Source: Argentina anserina (lineage: Eukaryota; Streptophyta; Magnoliopsida; Rosales; Rosaceae). Taken from it: a stretch of 64,000 nt of DNA. Numbering within the stretch: position 1 is the first letter of the stretch; each line of letters starts with the position of its first letter. Below the pieces are notes generated by a model. The model did not search any database. It was not told the DNA's origin and was given only the letters and a program-made list of their open reading frames with translations. A program made the position numbers and the translations under genes. Shown here one piece after another: positions 24,632 through 37,380 of this stretch. The stretch covers positions 16,244,001-16,308,000 of the forward strand of contig NC_065873.1 in NCBI RefSeq assembly GCF_933775445.1. Reading direction: 5' to 3'.

Positions 24632-25889
24632 CCACGACTTAACAGTCAATTGCACAATGCCAATGGATATGAAGTGGCTGTGAGTCTGTGAACCAGAAGA
24701 GCCGGTGAAACATATAAATGAGTTAACAAAGAAGTATATATAGTTATATAGTTATATAGTTATATACTGGCTACTGCATAGTTGAGAACTGTTTTCATGA
24801 TTACCAAACTTCAAATGCTAACTCAAATCTAAATCGTATCAGATATTTTCATATTACACCAGTGCTAGTTCTATGTTGAGTCAAACCATGATATCTTGGA
24901 AGAGGCCTCCTGCTAACTATTTTAAGCTAAATGTCGATGAAACAAGAGTAGATTCTAGTTTCATTAATGCTAGCTAGCTGGTGGAGTCGCAAGAAATCAC
25001 TATTGTGCTTGGATGAGTTGGATCACTGGTCTGCGAGTTGATTAGGGAGTTGGTAAGACTGTGGATGCTAAGGCTTGAATTCGGGATAAACCATAATGCA
25101 GAGAGCTTGTAACGACCCCAAAATTTCGAGTTTAAAAACTCAAAATTCTAAAGTCGTTAAACACAAAATAATTTCAATAAAATTGAAATCATTCAAATGT
25201 CATAGCGGATCAATTCTGAGTTCTCAATTCAACTCAGACAAACCAATTATTACAACCCAAATTTATAATCCATACATAAAATGGAAAATGTAATAATCCT
25301 CACAAATCACTCACAAATCTCACAAATAACATCACACCAATTCACGCTAAAACCTCACCACAAGTAGGACATAAACGACTTCGAGCCTCCGGAGTCGTCG
25401 CTCAACCTCCACTAATCAGCACCTGCAGAGTTATCCCCTACACCATCGGATTGGTGCACCGGGATTGTAAACACAAACCCGGTAAGCTTTACAGCTCGTA
25501 TGAGTAAAATGAAAATATAATTCGCATATCAAAATATACGAAAAATCACAAATCAACAAATATAAATGCCCTCATGAGTCAATGGACAGCCCATCTGGTT
25601 GTCCCAAAGAAATATAAATGAAACGCTCATGAGAAAATTAAGTAACCCTTCTGGTTACCCAATGCATTTATAATACGGGTACCAAGAACGCTGGTACACA
25701 TCTGTTACCCCTCTCGTAATACACCGCCGATATTGGATAGCCACCCGCTACCCAACATCCAAAACAATCTGAGTACCCATGAGCAGATAACCACCCGTTA
25801 CCTCACATGCAGTACTAAGGCAGACAGACTAGAGCTCTAACTGTATCGTAACTTTCGCCCGGCCAAAGGCTAGGTTCCGACTTGCCACA

Positions 25890-26000
25890 CACGTACAATA
25901 ATCTCACATCATATTGTACCAATCACGTCCGAAGACAAATCAACATTTTAACAATCTCAATGTTAAAAATCACGTACAATAATCTCACATCATATTGTAC
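25890..26000. repeat. 30-bp perfect direct repeat in the solo LTR
   Basis: The same 30 bases, beginning CACGTACAATAATCTC and ending CATATTGTAC, occur at 25890-25919 and 25971-26000, 81 bp apart. Further on, two diverged AT-rich copies (about 26035-26135 and 26195-26295) share TATATAGTCCACTA/TATATAATCCACTA and CTTATTACCATT-like blocks. Confidence 0.8.
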
Positions 26001-26595
26001 AATTCAGATCACATGCTCAATATAATCACAATAAAATCATAACAGTATATTATATAGCAAACTATATATATTTGTACTTATTTACCATTTATATAATATA
26101 TATAGTCCACTATATCTTATACATGTCATATTTCACAACACATGCTCAATACACAATCTTCCGTCATCAAAATGACCATTTCTAATGAATTAATAACAGT
26201 ATATAAAATAATGAACTATATATATATGCACTTATTACCATTATACAGTATATATATATATATAATCCACTAAATTGTATACATGTTGTAATTCATTATT
26301 AAATACTCTTGCAAAAATCTTGAATCACCGCGAGGGTAGATTCGTAAATATGTGAGATTTTACTCACCTTATTGACTTGAGCGTAATTCCACAATTTCCG
26401 AAGATAATTCTTTTTCCTGATTTAACGATCACCTTGAAAAGATAAGAAAAGAATTTAGAATCGTTTCGTAAACCTTTAAATGCCGAAACAGTAATAATCG
26501 GTTACTGTTCAGCAATTTTCGGTTTTACGAAGTTACTGTTCAGTGTTACTGTTCACTGTTACTATTCACGGTTACTGTACAAATAAGCAATTAAT

Positions 26596-26705
26596 ACGTA
26601 TTTCTGTACGTATAAATACTATATACGTATTTCTATACGTATAAATACTATATACGTATTTCTGTACGTATAAATATTATATACGTATTTATGTACGTAT
26701 ACGTA
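26596..26705. repeat. 29-bp tandem repeat in the solo LTR
   Basis: Nearly four tandem units of about 29 bp, each starting ACGTATTTCTGTACGTATAA with few substitutions. Just upstream, 26501-26579 is made of short TTACTGTTCA-like units. Both are internal to the LTR. Confidence 0.85.
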
Positions 26706-28110
26706 CTGTTTAAAATGTAAATACAATCTCAGTAAATAAAATTTAAATTACCCTTTTACAAATTACTTTTTACATTTACTAAAAGTAATTTATATTTACA
26801 TTTACCGTAAGTAATTAAAAATTACATTTACCGTACACAGTAAATTACCAAAATACCCTTCTGTCAAAACTGTCCACACAGTCGCACGTGGCGGCGCGTG
26901 GGGTACACGCGCCACCTCCGGCAGGCCGCGCGTGGGGCCCACGCGCCGACTCCGACACCGGAGCGTATCACGTCACCTCCGCCCTAAAAACCATCCTCTC
27001 CTCCTCCTCCACCTTCCTACGGTCTCCGATCACTCCTAAGCTACACCACGCGCCGCCTCTAGGCGGCGGTAACCCTCTCCTCTATCCACCTCCGATTCTC
27101 CACAAAAACCTCCACAATCAATCCAACAACATCACAACTCTTTCAATTACACAATCCTTACCTCTATCACGCCGTGGAAGCACCGGAGGATCGCCGACGA
27201 GCTTGAACCAGTCGATCTGGGTTCGGTGATGTGCAGTGAGTCTCCACGACGGCGAGAGACAGTGCGTCGACCTCGGGGTCGACTACAGGAGGCCGTGCGA
27301 TGCTCACTGTGCTGGCGGTGTGGCTCACGGACGTGTGGTGGTGGAGAATCGACGAAGGAGTGAGATCGGTGAGGGAGAGGGAAAGAGAGAAAAGGGGCTC
27401 GGGCCGAGAGAGAGAGAGAGAGAGCGGCGGAATGAAGGGTTTCCGAAAATGGAAACCCTAATTCCTCAATTTTTCCTTTTATACTATTTTCCAAATCAGA
27501 AACTAACTTCCGTCGTTAATAACTTTTACCCCCCCCCCCCGACATCCGATTAGATCGCGTCACATATCCACGAACTCGTATCGACGAGCTCTACAACTTT
27601 CGTGAAGAAAGTTTTCGCAACCGAGCGACGGAATAAAAGTCGATAAATTCGTTCGGAAACGTAACGTTTTCTTATTAAACGTTCTCGGAACGTTACCGTT
27701 TCCGTTTTGTAAAGTTTGCAAACAATCAATTTCATTTTAATTGAATTCATAACCTTATAGAATTCAATTCAATTCAAATATTGTTTTAAAAATCTAGGGT
27801 TATTACAGAGCTCTTGCTAGCTCTGAATTCATTTACAATTTGGAGATAATTAAGAGTCTGATTCTGCAATTTTAATCCATACGATGCAGAGTCTCAATTT
27901 ATCCCTACATCCTTTATGGTCCTTCTGGATAGCTGCAAGAGAATCATGGCAGGAGTGGAGGATGTCAAGCTTGTTCATGTATTCTGAGAGAATGCTAACT
28001 GCAGCATGTCTCATGCTCTGAGTTTGATCGCATTTGAAGAGTGAAGACCCTCCTCAACATGTTGTTCATGCTATCCTGGACGATTTAGGAGTTGTAATTT
28101 GTAACCAAAG

Positions 28111-29795
28111 CTAGAAGGATTATGCTTTAATATTTAATTTCTTTTTTCTGCTTGTTTGGGAGATTGTAACAATTTTTCTTCTGTAATTTGCAAGTTTCTA
28201 GTCCTGTATCAAAGGCTCTAAATTAGTTTTTCCCATGACATCCACGTCTTTCGTCGCTTTTGGATTAGCAGGATGATTAGGATCTGTGAGTCTCAAAGAC
28301 TTCACGTAAGGTAACGTAACCTCATCATTGATTGTGCTTGAACTTTGAAGATTTTATGTGTTGATAAAGTTCGAGAGGAATTTGAAAATATTTGTAATAA
28401 AACATCTTTGCTAGGATCTGCTTGACATCTCACCTGAGACTGCCGCCATGGCCGAAAGTGTACCACAAGACCACAACGAATTTCGGCCAAACTTCCAAAG
28501 AAAACGATCGATGAAATATAATAACATGAAATGGAAATTAAAGCAGTATGCATATAAGCAAATGCATAATATTGGAGATGACAGCATATTCCTTTCCTTC
28601 GGTTTTGCTGTCTCCGATCTCATCATTGAGCAACCGACATCTTAGTCTCATGCACATCCACATGTTATTATAAATCAATTTTCATGATTTATGCAAAATT
28701 GGGATATAACACAATCATAATCATGTACATTATATGAGATAATGGGATTCTCTTTAGAATAATGGTTGATTTGCAGTTTGGTTGATAATAAACATATGGA
28801 AGATTTTATCTAATAGTAAATTTGAAAAGTTCTTACTATAAGGACCTTGTTAGTAACGTGTCGCATTGTTCAATACATAAACATTGTCTTCATATTTGGC
28901 TTCTTTCTCAATCTTCTCGTTAGCACTTTTCTCATTGCATACATTGACAACTTCCAAAACCTAAACTTGTTCTTTACTTCATCACTATCCCCTTCTCATT
29001 TTTTTTGATCCAAAGTGCGAACGTTAGCCTTGAAAACGGGAAGTAAAGACATTCCATGTGAGTCGCGTGTTCTCCTATCAAATGTTTTACTACTCACTTA
29101 TGTGTTGATGATAATTGAATTCACGTTCTTACTTGAGAAAAAAGCCTTGTACTGCATCTGTAGTTGTATAGTACTCCTAGCATTACCCAGCATTCTAGTT
29201 CTTTGCTACTTATAGCATAGATTGATTCCAAAGAGACTGGATATGAGTCATCTTCCTTTTGTTTTCTTACTCATTAGTTATTACTCATACATAGACCTTT
29301 GTCATCACCGGAATCTGGGTAAAAAGTGGTCTCCGACAGTTAAACAGGTAAAGTAGCATAACTAACTGTAAAATGTACACCAACGAATAACGACTTTACT
29401 AAAGTTGAAGTCTTTATGTTATTCTGGTTCAAATCTCAGAATTTCATTGGATTCTGGTGATTATTGTCTGTATATCCATGTTGGCTCTCAAGGGAAAACA
29501 AACAGTAGCTTTCTTTTCCAGAAGAAGAAAGTATCCGATAAACGACTAATAGTGAAGTGAAAGAATAACACAAAAATCAATTAATTGCACTTCTCAATAC
29601 TGGAGTCCATATACAAAATATTTTACAACCATTTAACACCTTGTTCAGCCTAAATTTCATTATTAATTTAGATGCTTCCTTGTGCCACAATAAATAGACA
29701 AAAAAAAGAACATTTCCTGTGAATAAATAGAATCTGGTGCTACAATTAAAGGATGTGTTGTTGGATGAGTCGACGAAGATGGTACCTTTATAAAC
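28111..29795. other. Intergenic region without recognised gene
   Basis: Short frames on both strands (28300-28650, 29015-29215) have no recognisable motif. The stretch next to 29795 is the 3' flank of the transporter gene. Confidence 0.4.
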
Positions 29796-31633
29796 CTATA
29801 CTTTAGCCTCACCATTCAATGGGATTTCCGCAATTCCTTCTTTCAGTGGTTTTAGATCCTCTTCCGTGAGAGAGCTTGGGAGGGAAGTCTTGGTTTGCTT
29901 CTCAGCCTCTACCGCCCAACTGTATACTATCATGCCGATAACTGCAAGTGCCATTCCCATCAAGTTCTTGAATCCGAGCGCTGAATCAAAGAGTAGCCAC
30001 CCCAATGTCAAGACACAGACGGTCTTCATGTGGCCTAAAACCTGGAATGACACGGCTGAGAATCTTCCAATGCAGAGGTACTGACTGATGTTGCAGAATA
30101 CTGCCAGGGAGCATGAGAGTAGTATGAAAGCCTGAAGACAATGGGTTAAAAGTTCTTAATTAGTATCATCGATCATATATACTCAGGAAGCAGATTTAGA
30201 TCAAATGGAGTGGCAACACAGGCACTTACAAATGCACCAGAAGTCAACTTGTATTCTGTTACAAGTTTTCCAGTAAGAAAGTAATCAACGAATGGACCAA
30301 GAATGAGAAGGGAAATAGCTTGAATCGGAGCCGTCTTGCTGAGCAATTCAAAAGAGCCTACTGAGTATTTCTTCTGTAATGAACCTATTGACTGTTCCCC
30401 AGAAAATAACAAGAAAGTTAGATCCACAATATTTCAAGGTGCTTAATTGGCTAACACCATTTGAGAAAAAAAAAATACTCACAATTTGTTGTAATGATGT
30501 ACACAAGATGGCCACACATGCACAGAGAAACCCTTTGGTATTAACTTTAACATCGGTCACGGTACATATGCCCACACCTATTACCACCACTGCCACAGCG
30601 ATCTTGACTTCCCTTGAGAAGTTCTTGCCATGAATGATCCACTCCATCACACAGACCACTGGAATCATGCTCAACTTGGATATCTATATAATATACAATA
30701 ATACCAAAGAAGAATGTCAGAAATCTGAAGATATTTTGTTTTCTCAAAGGAAACTGGTTAGGCTATTTGAATCTGATATCCACCTGATAAAACCCGACAG
30801 AGTTAAGCATGAGACTCAAGTTCATCCCTGTGATTGAGGCATTGGCTACAAGTGAGAACCAAACAAGTTCCCAAAGAGGAACATGTTTCGATGCTGAGTA
30901 CCCAGATGCGTTCGATATGAAACCAACCAATGCAGTAACAGAGAAGTGGAAGCCCGTCAAAGTTGTCGCTGCAAAAAAATATAAACCATAATCAGTTGCA
31001 GCAATGAGATCATCACATGAATTAGGGTCCTAGTTCAAGCCTGACTGATGAAAATCATCCTAATCTATCAAAATGCTGTCAGATCTACAGGTAATGATGA
31101 CAAGTCTAAAAAGGGTAGCCAGCAGAAGAGCAGCCATGAGTGAAAAATAATGGTCCATATGTCCAACCTCACACGGAATATGTCATTGGAATCAAATCAA
31201 ATTATGTCCCATAGAGTCATTGTCTGAGAACCACCAGTCCAAACACAATGAATCAATAAAACAAAAATGAAAAACAATGTAGTTCATCACCCTCATGCAT
31301 CCCCAGAACTGCCCCCTTACCACAATTCAATTCATACAATCACACAAAGCTGATGAAAATGAATTCAGTAGAGAACTAAACAACCCCAAGACTAATTGAA
31401 AGAAGGAACCCAATAAGGGTAATGAGATTCGAACACCAGATCTGACCTGAAGCCAAAACTAAAAAAGAGGTGGAAGCAAAATTGAACAAGAAGAGAGGGA
31501 ACTCACCGAAACCAAAGGCAAAGCCAGCAGGAGACATAAGCTGTTTGTTGGCCATGATAATGCCCACGGAGCTCACAATATTCATACCCCACGCTCCCAC
31601 ATCAGAAACTGGAGACTTCTTTTCCTTCTCCAT
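29796..31633 (-). CDS. URGT: UDP-rhamnose/UDP-galactose transporter (NST-KT family)
   Basis: Golgi nucleotide-sugar antiporter of the DMT superfamily, supplying UDP-rhamnose and UDP-galactose for pectin and other wall polysaccharides. Exons (minus): 31633-31507, 30968-30784, 30683-30483, 30391-30230, 30131-29796; 1011 bp, 336 residues, near the 347 of Arabidopsis URGT1. Family blocks: SDVGAWGMNIVSSVGIIMAN, ATTLTGFHFSVTALVG, SVGFYQISKLSMIPVVCV, GVGICTVTDVKVN, SIGSLQKKYSVGSFELLSKT and VLGHMKTVCVLTLGWLLFDS (the Lys-Thr motif). About ten hydrophobic membrane segments. The tail (EEDLKPLKEGIAEIPL) resembles URGT1/2, so URGT1-3 is the likely subgroup; substrate is inferred from homology only. The frame extends upstream from a TTG, but 31633 is the first ATG. 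Confidence 0.95.
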
Positions 31634-34006
31634 TTTCTCAAACAAACCTGATCAGACCAAAATCCTATGCTCCTCTCTTTCTCCTCACTCTGGATCTTCC
31701 CTTCTGGGTTTTCCCAATACACAAAAAACAAAGGGAGGTAGAGACAGAGTGCAGGCTATATTGCAAGCACTCACTCACCTCCGGCAGAGAGAGAAGGAGA
31801 AATAGAGAGAGATAGAGGCAGGAGAGATATTAGAGGAGGCTTTGTAATTTGAATATAAAAACAAGCAAAACAGGAATGTAAAAGACAAGGGAGAGAAGGG
31901 TAGGCTATAATATATGGGCTGGCTTCATATTCTCTTTCCTTTTGCTTTTGCTGTCTCCCTCAGCAACCTAAGCATGTTACCCATATGGCCTCTCTTCCTC
32001 AATCTTACAATTAACAAATAACCACCATAATTATTGCTTTGCCCCCATTAATCTCCTTCCAGATTATTTTTTTACCTCCATCCCCAGAAAATTCACTGTA
32101 GGAAACGATTTAACTACAATTTCTTCCTTGTTTTTGCCCAATTCTACAATTTCTTCCTTGTGTTTGCCCAATTATATGCTTTGCATCACCAACCGAAAGA
32201 TCCTCAGTCATGTCACCTCGTCTCCCTTCACTGTATTATGTAGGGTGTTGCGGAGTTTATAATCTGACATGTTTTACCCTAGAGAGTAAAAGTAAAAGAC
32301 ATTTCAGTCCTTTTTATTTTCATAATGAGAGCTTTTGGTATGTTTAATGATATTTTAAAAACCACCGCAATTAATCTAGCGGTCGAGCATCAAATAGGAA
32401 CCCTCGGTTCAAATTTTGATCCATGTAGTTATTAAAATGGTCTGGCTGACGGGCACTCCGTTAAAATGTATACTTCAACCGTCTTTAATAATTTTGGTAA
32501 AATTTCTTTAAAATGTAAAAATAAATGTTAAAATTTCTAAAAAAAATTATGCTCAAATTCCAACAGTTTCTCCGCATATTTCTACATTTATTACAAGTGG
32601 AAAAAATATTATATAATCATATTTTTATAACTACAAATTATTTTATCTATTTAATTTGCTAGTTTGAAATAAATGATTCAACTTTTTTTATTATTTTAAT
32701 TGGTTGTTATTAATAGTTAAGTTATTGGAGAAAATGTAGCATTTAATGCTCTTGCTTCTACAAAAAATTACAAATTGTTGCAAATTTAGAGAATTTTTCA
32801 TTCTCTCTCATCCATTTCTCTATTTTGGAAAATGTGATGTATAATCTGTTGGAGTGGAAAAAATTTAATATTCTCTAAAATTTCTCTTTTCTCTAAAACT
32901 GTCAAAATTGTTGGAGATACTCTTAGAACATTTTACATCCGCGGAGAGATTAAATTTTAGTCATTGAAACTTGAAACCTTTGAGTTACACTAACTCAATA
33001 AAAAGAAGAGTATTTTGAAACGAAATTCTTGAGCCAAAATAATTTGATTAGATTATTAAGTGAGACAAACGATTTACAACCTCAGCTCATAGTTTGATTA
33101 AAACTTTACGTGTCTTCTAATTCTCTAAACCAAAACAGTGAACTTTCAACAAAGGTGGAGGTCAAATATTACTATAACAGCGGAGACACTCCATATATCG
33201 TCTTTACGTGTGTTCGTGATCTGCATCTTCTTTCTTCGATCTGAATGCGATCTGGAGCATCATGACGCGCTAAATGAAAATGTTAATGGGGACGATGCAA
33301 CCATTCTGTGAAGGACACGAAGCTTTGATAATGGAAGAAGGAGAGAACTCAGAAGCAGCCTATGAAGGTTGGAATAATAATAAAATAATGAAAGTCTGCA
33401 AAATTGACCTCTGAATTGACCACTTGGACCCGGCAACGATTTCTGAGAAGATGACGAGCCCCGAACTATTAGGCAGCATTGCAATTCATTAATCTCTTGC
33501 GGTCGTGCCCTTGCCCATCAATCTTGAATATTATTTCTTCATATTTTCATATCTTTGATCCCCTATATTTGACCTGCCTTCAAATTTTAAGGTCTAAATC
33601 ATATGTACGAAAGTGTAGCCTTAGATAATTAAGGGTAAACATATACAAGCATGTATATTGTTTTTTCATTGGTTAGTCGGCTGATATAGATAAATGATAG
33701 AAGTGCAGTGTATGGTAGATTGAAAAAGTTGTCACTTCAACTTTGATGGCATTTCTCCTAAACTATTGTACTTGGTAAGTTTAAATTTTTATATTCTCTA
33801 GCAATAGAAGAGGATGGTGTGTTGAATATTAGGTATACATGGGCTGCGTCTTCCAAATTGACCTAATTTAGAACCCCTCCGTCTGCAGCAACAATGCTAG
33901 TGACCCCGAGCCTTGACATTTGTAATCAGACTTTTGAAGATAAGCGGCATTTTTAATAAGTAAAGATTCATCCGTTTTTCGATCTTATATTTAGATCTCG
34001 ACTGTT

Positions 34007-34037
<31 letters not shown>

Positions 34038-34200
34038 AGTATATCATCTTTTGTAACCTTAGTCGTAAAAATTTGTCAAAATCCAGATTTCATATCAAAT
34101 TTACTGAAGACAATTGATTTGTTTAATTTGTTGATCAAATCTCTTTTGTTGGAAATAGGACATCGAATCCATTTTAAAACTGTGTTTCATGGTTTATAAT
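31634..34200. other. URGT upstream region and AT-rich intergenic DNA
   Basis: 31640-31850 is purine/pyrimidine-biased leader-like sequence for URGT. Positions 32370-32430 have loosely tRNA-like blocks (CGGTTCAAAT) typical of decayed plant repeats. A (TA)n microsatellite lies at 34014-34036. No gene recognised; the 74-codon frame at 33260-33484 has no supporting features. Confidence 0.4.
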
Positions 34201-35930
34201 TGATGACTAAGCGAGGTGTACCTCTTTCAAGTTCAGCATTTTTTGCACATAAAAAGCGGGACAAGACCAATTTGATTTACTATGTCTGATAATCCCTTTA
34301 CTAAGTAATTCGGTAATTTCATTTTACATAATTCCATTATTTCATGACTATTTTGTATGGGATGAGCTTTGGTAGGGATATTCTTTTCACTAAAATCTTT
34401 TGTGTAAGGTAGTGAAACAATATGTTTTTTCTTATGCCAAAAGGTGGTAGGGATATCTCAACATAATTCTTTGATGATTTTTTCTTCAAAGTTTTTGATT
34501 TTTTGTTGAAGAGAAGGATTTTGAAGTTGGTTATCAATTCTTTTGAAATTAATTTCTTTCTTTTAAGAAACATGATCTGTTTATTTTTTGATTGAATACA
34601 ATTAAGAGTTTTTGAAATATTATTTTCTTAAAATGCCTTTTAATGTATGTATTTTAGGATTAGAAAGAAATGTGAATTTTACTGGTTCACCAAAAGGATG
34701 AGTGATAATTCCATCGTATTCTGTGGTGAAATGATAAATTAGAGTGATAAAAGGGAGACCCAAGATTACCTTATCGGGCAAGTCCCTTTGGAGGCGTCAC
34801 CCCTTAGGTGCCCCTTGGATTCTCCACTTTTCAAAAGTGTTCTCTTATAAAATATCTTTATAACAATATAAGGTTAAAATAAAAATCTAATTAGATTTTT
34901 TACTAAGAAGAACGAGATTTTAAAACAAATATTACTTTGACAGATGTGGGCTTTAGGATTTCATATTTAATGTCCATTTTTTTATCCATTAACTAAATGT
35001 AAAAACTCTTTTGTTTTTGCAAAATATCTTGAAGGGTATTAATCCTTCTTGAATGCAGTTAAGGTATGCACCTGACTCTATTAGGGTTGTTGTTATCAAT
35101 TGGAAGTCTTTGATTTTGAATTGGATTTGTAGCGTACCATTTTCTAATTTGTATTTGTTTAATGGAATTTATAGTAGCTTGTTGAGAGGCTTCAACCTCA
35201 GTATTTAAGAAAAAAAAAGGTTAAGGGGGCATTTTTGGGTGTTGGATTTTAGGAAATTGGCTATTTAATCTAACTAGGTTTAGTTCTTGTTTAATTTCTT
35301 TATTGTCATTAATGAGTTCTAAGTGTGACTGTTGTAAAATTTGAATTTAATTTTTATTGTTTTTACTTTATGTTGTAAATCTTGGATTGTCCCTTCTTTT
35401 TTACGATTTTTGAATTTGTCGAATGTTGTAATATGACAATTCTTTTCTTGAGGAGTATTAACCATTTTTTCTTGAGTGATTAATTTTGATTTTTTTTTAG
35501 GTGTTCTACTTTAAGTTTTGGTCAAAATCAGCTTTATAATTCAATGATTCAAGAAAATCGTTGTAGTTGATTTTTGTATAATATTTCATCTGCAAATTTG
35601 TCTGCAAAATTGAATAATTATGTTTATGGGATGAATTTAGAGATGATGAATGTTGAACCCTAGGAATCTAATATTTGATTGGAATAGTTTGATTTTGAAG
35701 TAGAAACGACTAGGCCATTGTTTTTTTATAATAGTAAAGAACTGGTGTAGATGTTTACAATGTTGGTCAATTTTCTGGGAGAAAATTAGAACATTATCAA
35801 TGTAAACAATTGAAAAATGACTGTAAGGGATAAAAATATCATTCATTATATTTTGGAATTCACTAAGAGCATTTTTAAGACTGAAAGGCATCACATTTCC
35901 ATTCATAATCTTATATATATATATACACCG
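34200..35930 (-). pseudogene. Decayed endogenous pararetrovirus (Caulimoviridae-like) fragments
   Basis: Two separate pol pieces on the minus strand. 35906-35637 encodes a reverse-transcriptase core with a YID(N)VLIFS catalytic box, in which the second Asp of the YIDD motif is replaced by Asn. 35130-34900 resembles the aspartic protease (an SGA motif preceded by Glu rather than Asp), followed by an N-terminal reverse-transcriptase-like stretch down to about 34200. Order is scrambled for one pol gene, since the reverse-transcriptase core lies upstream of the protease. That suggests two partial copies or a rearrangement. Many stops and frameshifts make it non-functional. The block PFSLKNALSEFQNIMN is typical of plant endogenous caulimovirids rather than Ty3 elements. 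Genus is not resolved. Confidence 0.7.
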
Positions 35931-36115
35931 TAGATCATCTTTGTAAATTTTTGTTTAAATTGAAAATCGTTAAGACATTCATAAATGTGATTTACTCAAT
36001 TCACTGAAAATTTATACAAGTAATCTACTTATATAAATGGTTCAGATGAAAAACAATATAATAAAAAATAATTTATAATTAACAATTAAGTCTTTAGTAC
36101 TCAACTAGTCTTTAA

Positions 36116-37380
36116 TAGGGATGACAATTGGAAGGGTAGGGTCAGGGAATTGAAAAACCATACTCATACCCAAGTCTATTTGCATCTTCGTACCTGCCCC
36201 GATCCCCGTAATAGGATACTGGGTATTCCCCGTACTCATACCCTTAGGGGATCAAGTTTTCATACCCGCCCCAATATCCGTTAATAACAATTTATTTAAA
36301 TATATATATAATCCAATAAAATACACAATATATAAAAAGACCAAAATAAAAATCAAGTATCATGATAAAATTATCTCCTTATGTCAAAAATTATAGAAGT
36401 TTCAAATACACACCCATAATTATTTAATACACATCCATATCTTTTTAGGTTTCAAATTAAATGGGTAGGATAAATAATGACCAAAATATACCCTTAATTA
36501 AGAAAATAAATATTACAATCTTGAAATTTTCAAAAACTAATCATGTGAGAAATTAGGTAAGTTTCTGCAAGGAAATAAATTATATTTGTGTGATAGAGAA
36601 TTAAGTGGAAATTTTTTATAATCAATTCATCCATTTATTTCTTTCTTAAAAAATTCATAATTTCCAAGTTAGAATGTCAAACCGAGGTAATTTATGTTAA
36701 GATTTTATGATCTTTCTCATTTCAATATAATTTAATTTTTCCTCTTCTTCAAAACACAAAATCGACAATGAAGTTGAAGAATAGATAAAACTTTATCAAA
36801 TAAGAAAGTGCATTTTTTTATGTTTGATAATTCGAAGAACAAGTATATGTAAGATTTTCTTAATAATCAATATTTATGGACCACTATAAATTCAATATAT
36901 CTGAGTACATACTAGTTATATGAAATATTTTTAAAAATCATATGAAATTATAACGTACCTTGAGTTAATGGTGATTTAGGCACTTTGGGTTGTGTATTTA
37001 GTACAAAATTAGAATGAAAAATAAAATGAGTGGTGTATTGAGTAGTGGGTTTGTAATAAGTATTTAATGGAGTGTATTTAAAATTTCTCCAAAAATTATT
37101 GCACTTGCAAATAGTCACAAAATATATTTTGACATTTTTCTATTTATTTAATTTGTATATTAATTTATTTGAGTGAATATATATTAATTAATTATATTAA
37201 ATATATAATATATTATTGGGTGGGTATGGGGATATAGATTGAAATACTATCTCCGCCCCTTATCCGTTTTCGCTATCCGAATAGCGGGGATCTCCGTACC
37301 CGTTACCCGATTATACCCAAAACACTCCCATTAGGGTCGAATACATGTGGGTATCATGCCCACGGGGTATTTTTGCCAAG
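36116..37380. mobile_element. hAT-like non-autonomous repeat (host of a nested MITE)
   Basis: The left end TAGGGATGACAATTGG and the right end, read in reverse as CTTGGCAAAAATACCCCG, match the common plant repeat style with GGGTATGGGTA/ACCCGTTACCCG-rich subterminal DNA (36130-36290 and 37225-37370). No clear 8-bp duplication. The middle is interrupted by the MITE at 36395-37089. Confidence 0.45.
36395..37089. mobile_element. MITE copy A, 10-bp target duplication
   Basis: Inverted ends AGAAGTTTCAAATACACACC and, in reverse, GAGAAATTTTAAATACACTC. A perfect 10-bp duplication CAAAAATTAT flanks it (36385-36394 and 37090-37099). About 695 bp, AT-rich, no coding capacity. A related element lies at 45741-46479. 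Duplication length fits a Mutator-like origin. Confidence 0.75.

Larger units (their letters stand above)
25108..27807. mobile_element. Solo LTR, 2.7 kb, probably Ty3/gypsy type
   Basis: The terminus TGTAACGACCC and the 3' end GGGTTATTACA form an inverted TG..CA pair. A perfect 5-bp target duplication GAGCT flanks it (25103-25107 and 27808-27812). There is no gag/pol coding region, so it is a solo LTR left by recombination. Long LTRs with TGTAACGACC ends are typical of Tekay/Del-like chromoviruses (inference). Open frames inside, including the GC-rich 26888-27229, have no protein resemblance. Confidence 0.75.
24885..28110 (+). pseudogene. RNase H (RVT_3-like) retroelement fragment split by a solo LTR
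   Basis: The left part (24895-25107) encodes WKRPPANYFKLNVDET, the typical beta-strand start of plant retroelement-type RNase H domains. The right part (27813-28110) encodes a tail resembling LLDSCKRIMAGVEDVKLVHV and MLSILDDLGV. Both contain stops. The 2.7-kb LTR interrupts the domain exactly at a 5-bp duplication, so the RNase H fragment was there first. A similar remnant lies at 50795-51497. Confidence 0.6.

Noticed and set aside
26888..27553. GC-rich open frames on both strands
   Set aside because: They lie inside the solo LTR, show no family motif and overlap on opposite strands; composition explains the openness.
32360..32450. tRNA or SINE-like A and B boxes (GGTTCAAAT)
   Set aside because: No cloverleaf can be drawn, no tail or target duplication is seen, and similar motifs occur by chance in plant repeats.
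33260..33484. 74-codon frame, Ser/Leu-rich
   Set aside because: Low-complexity composition and no supporting signals.
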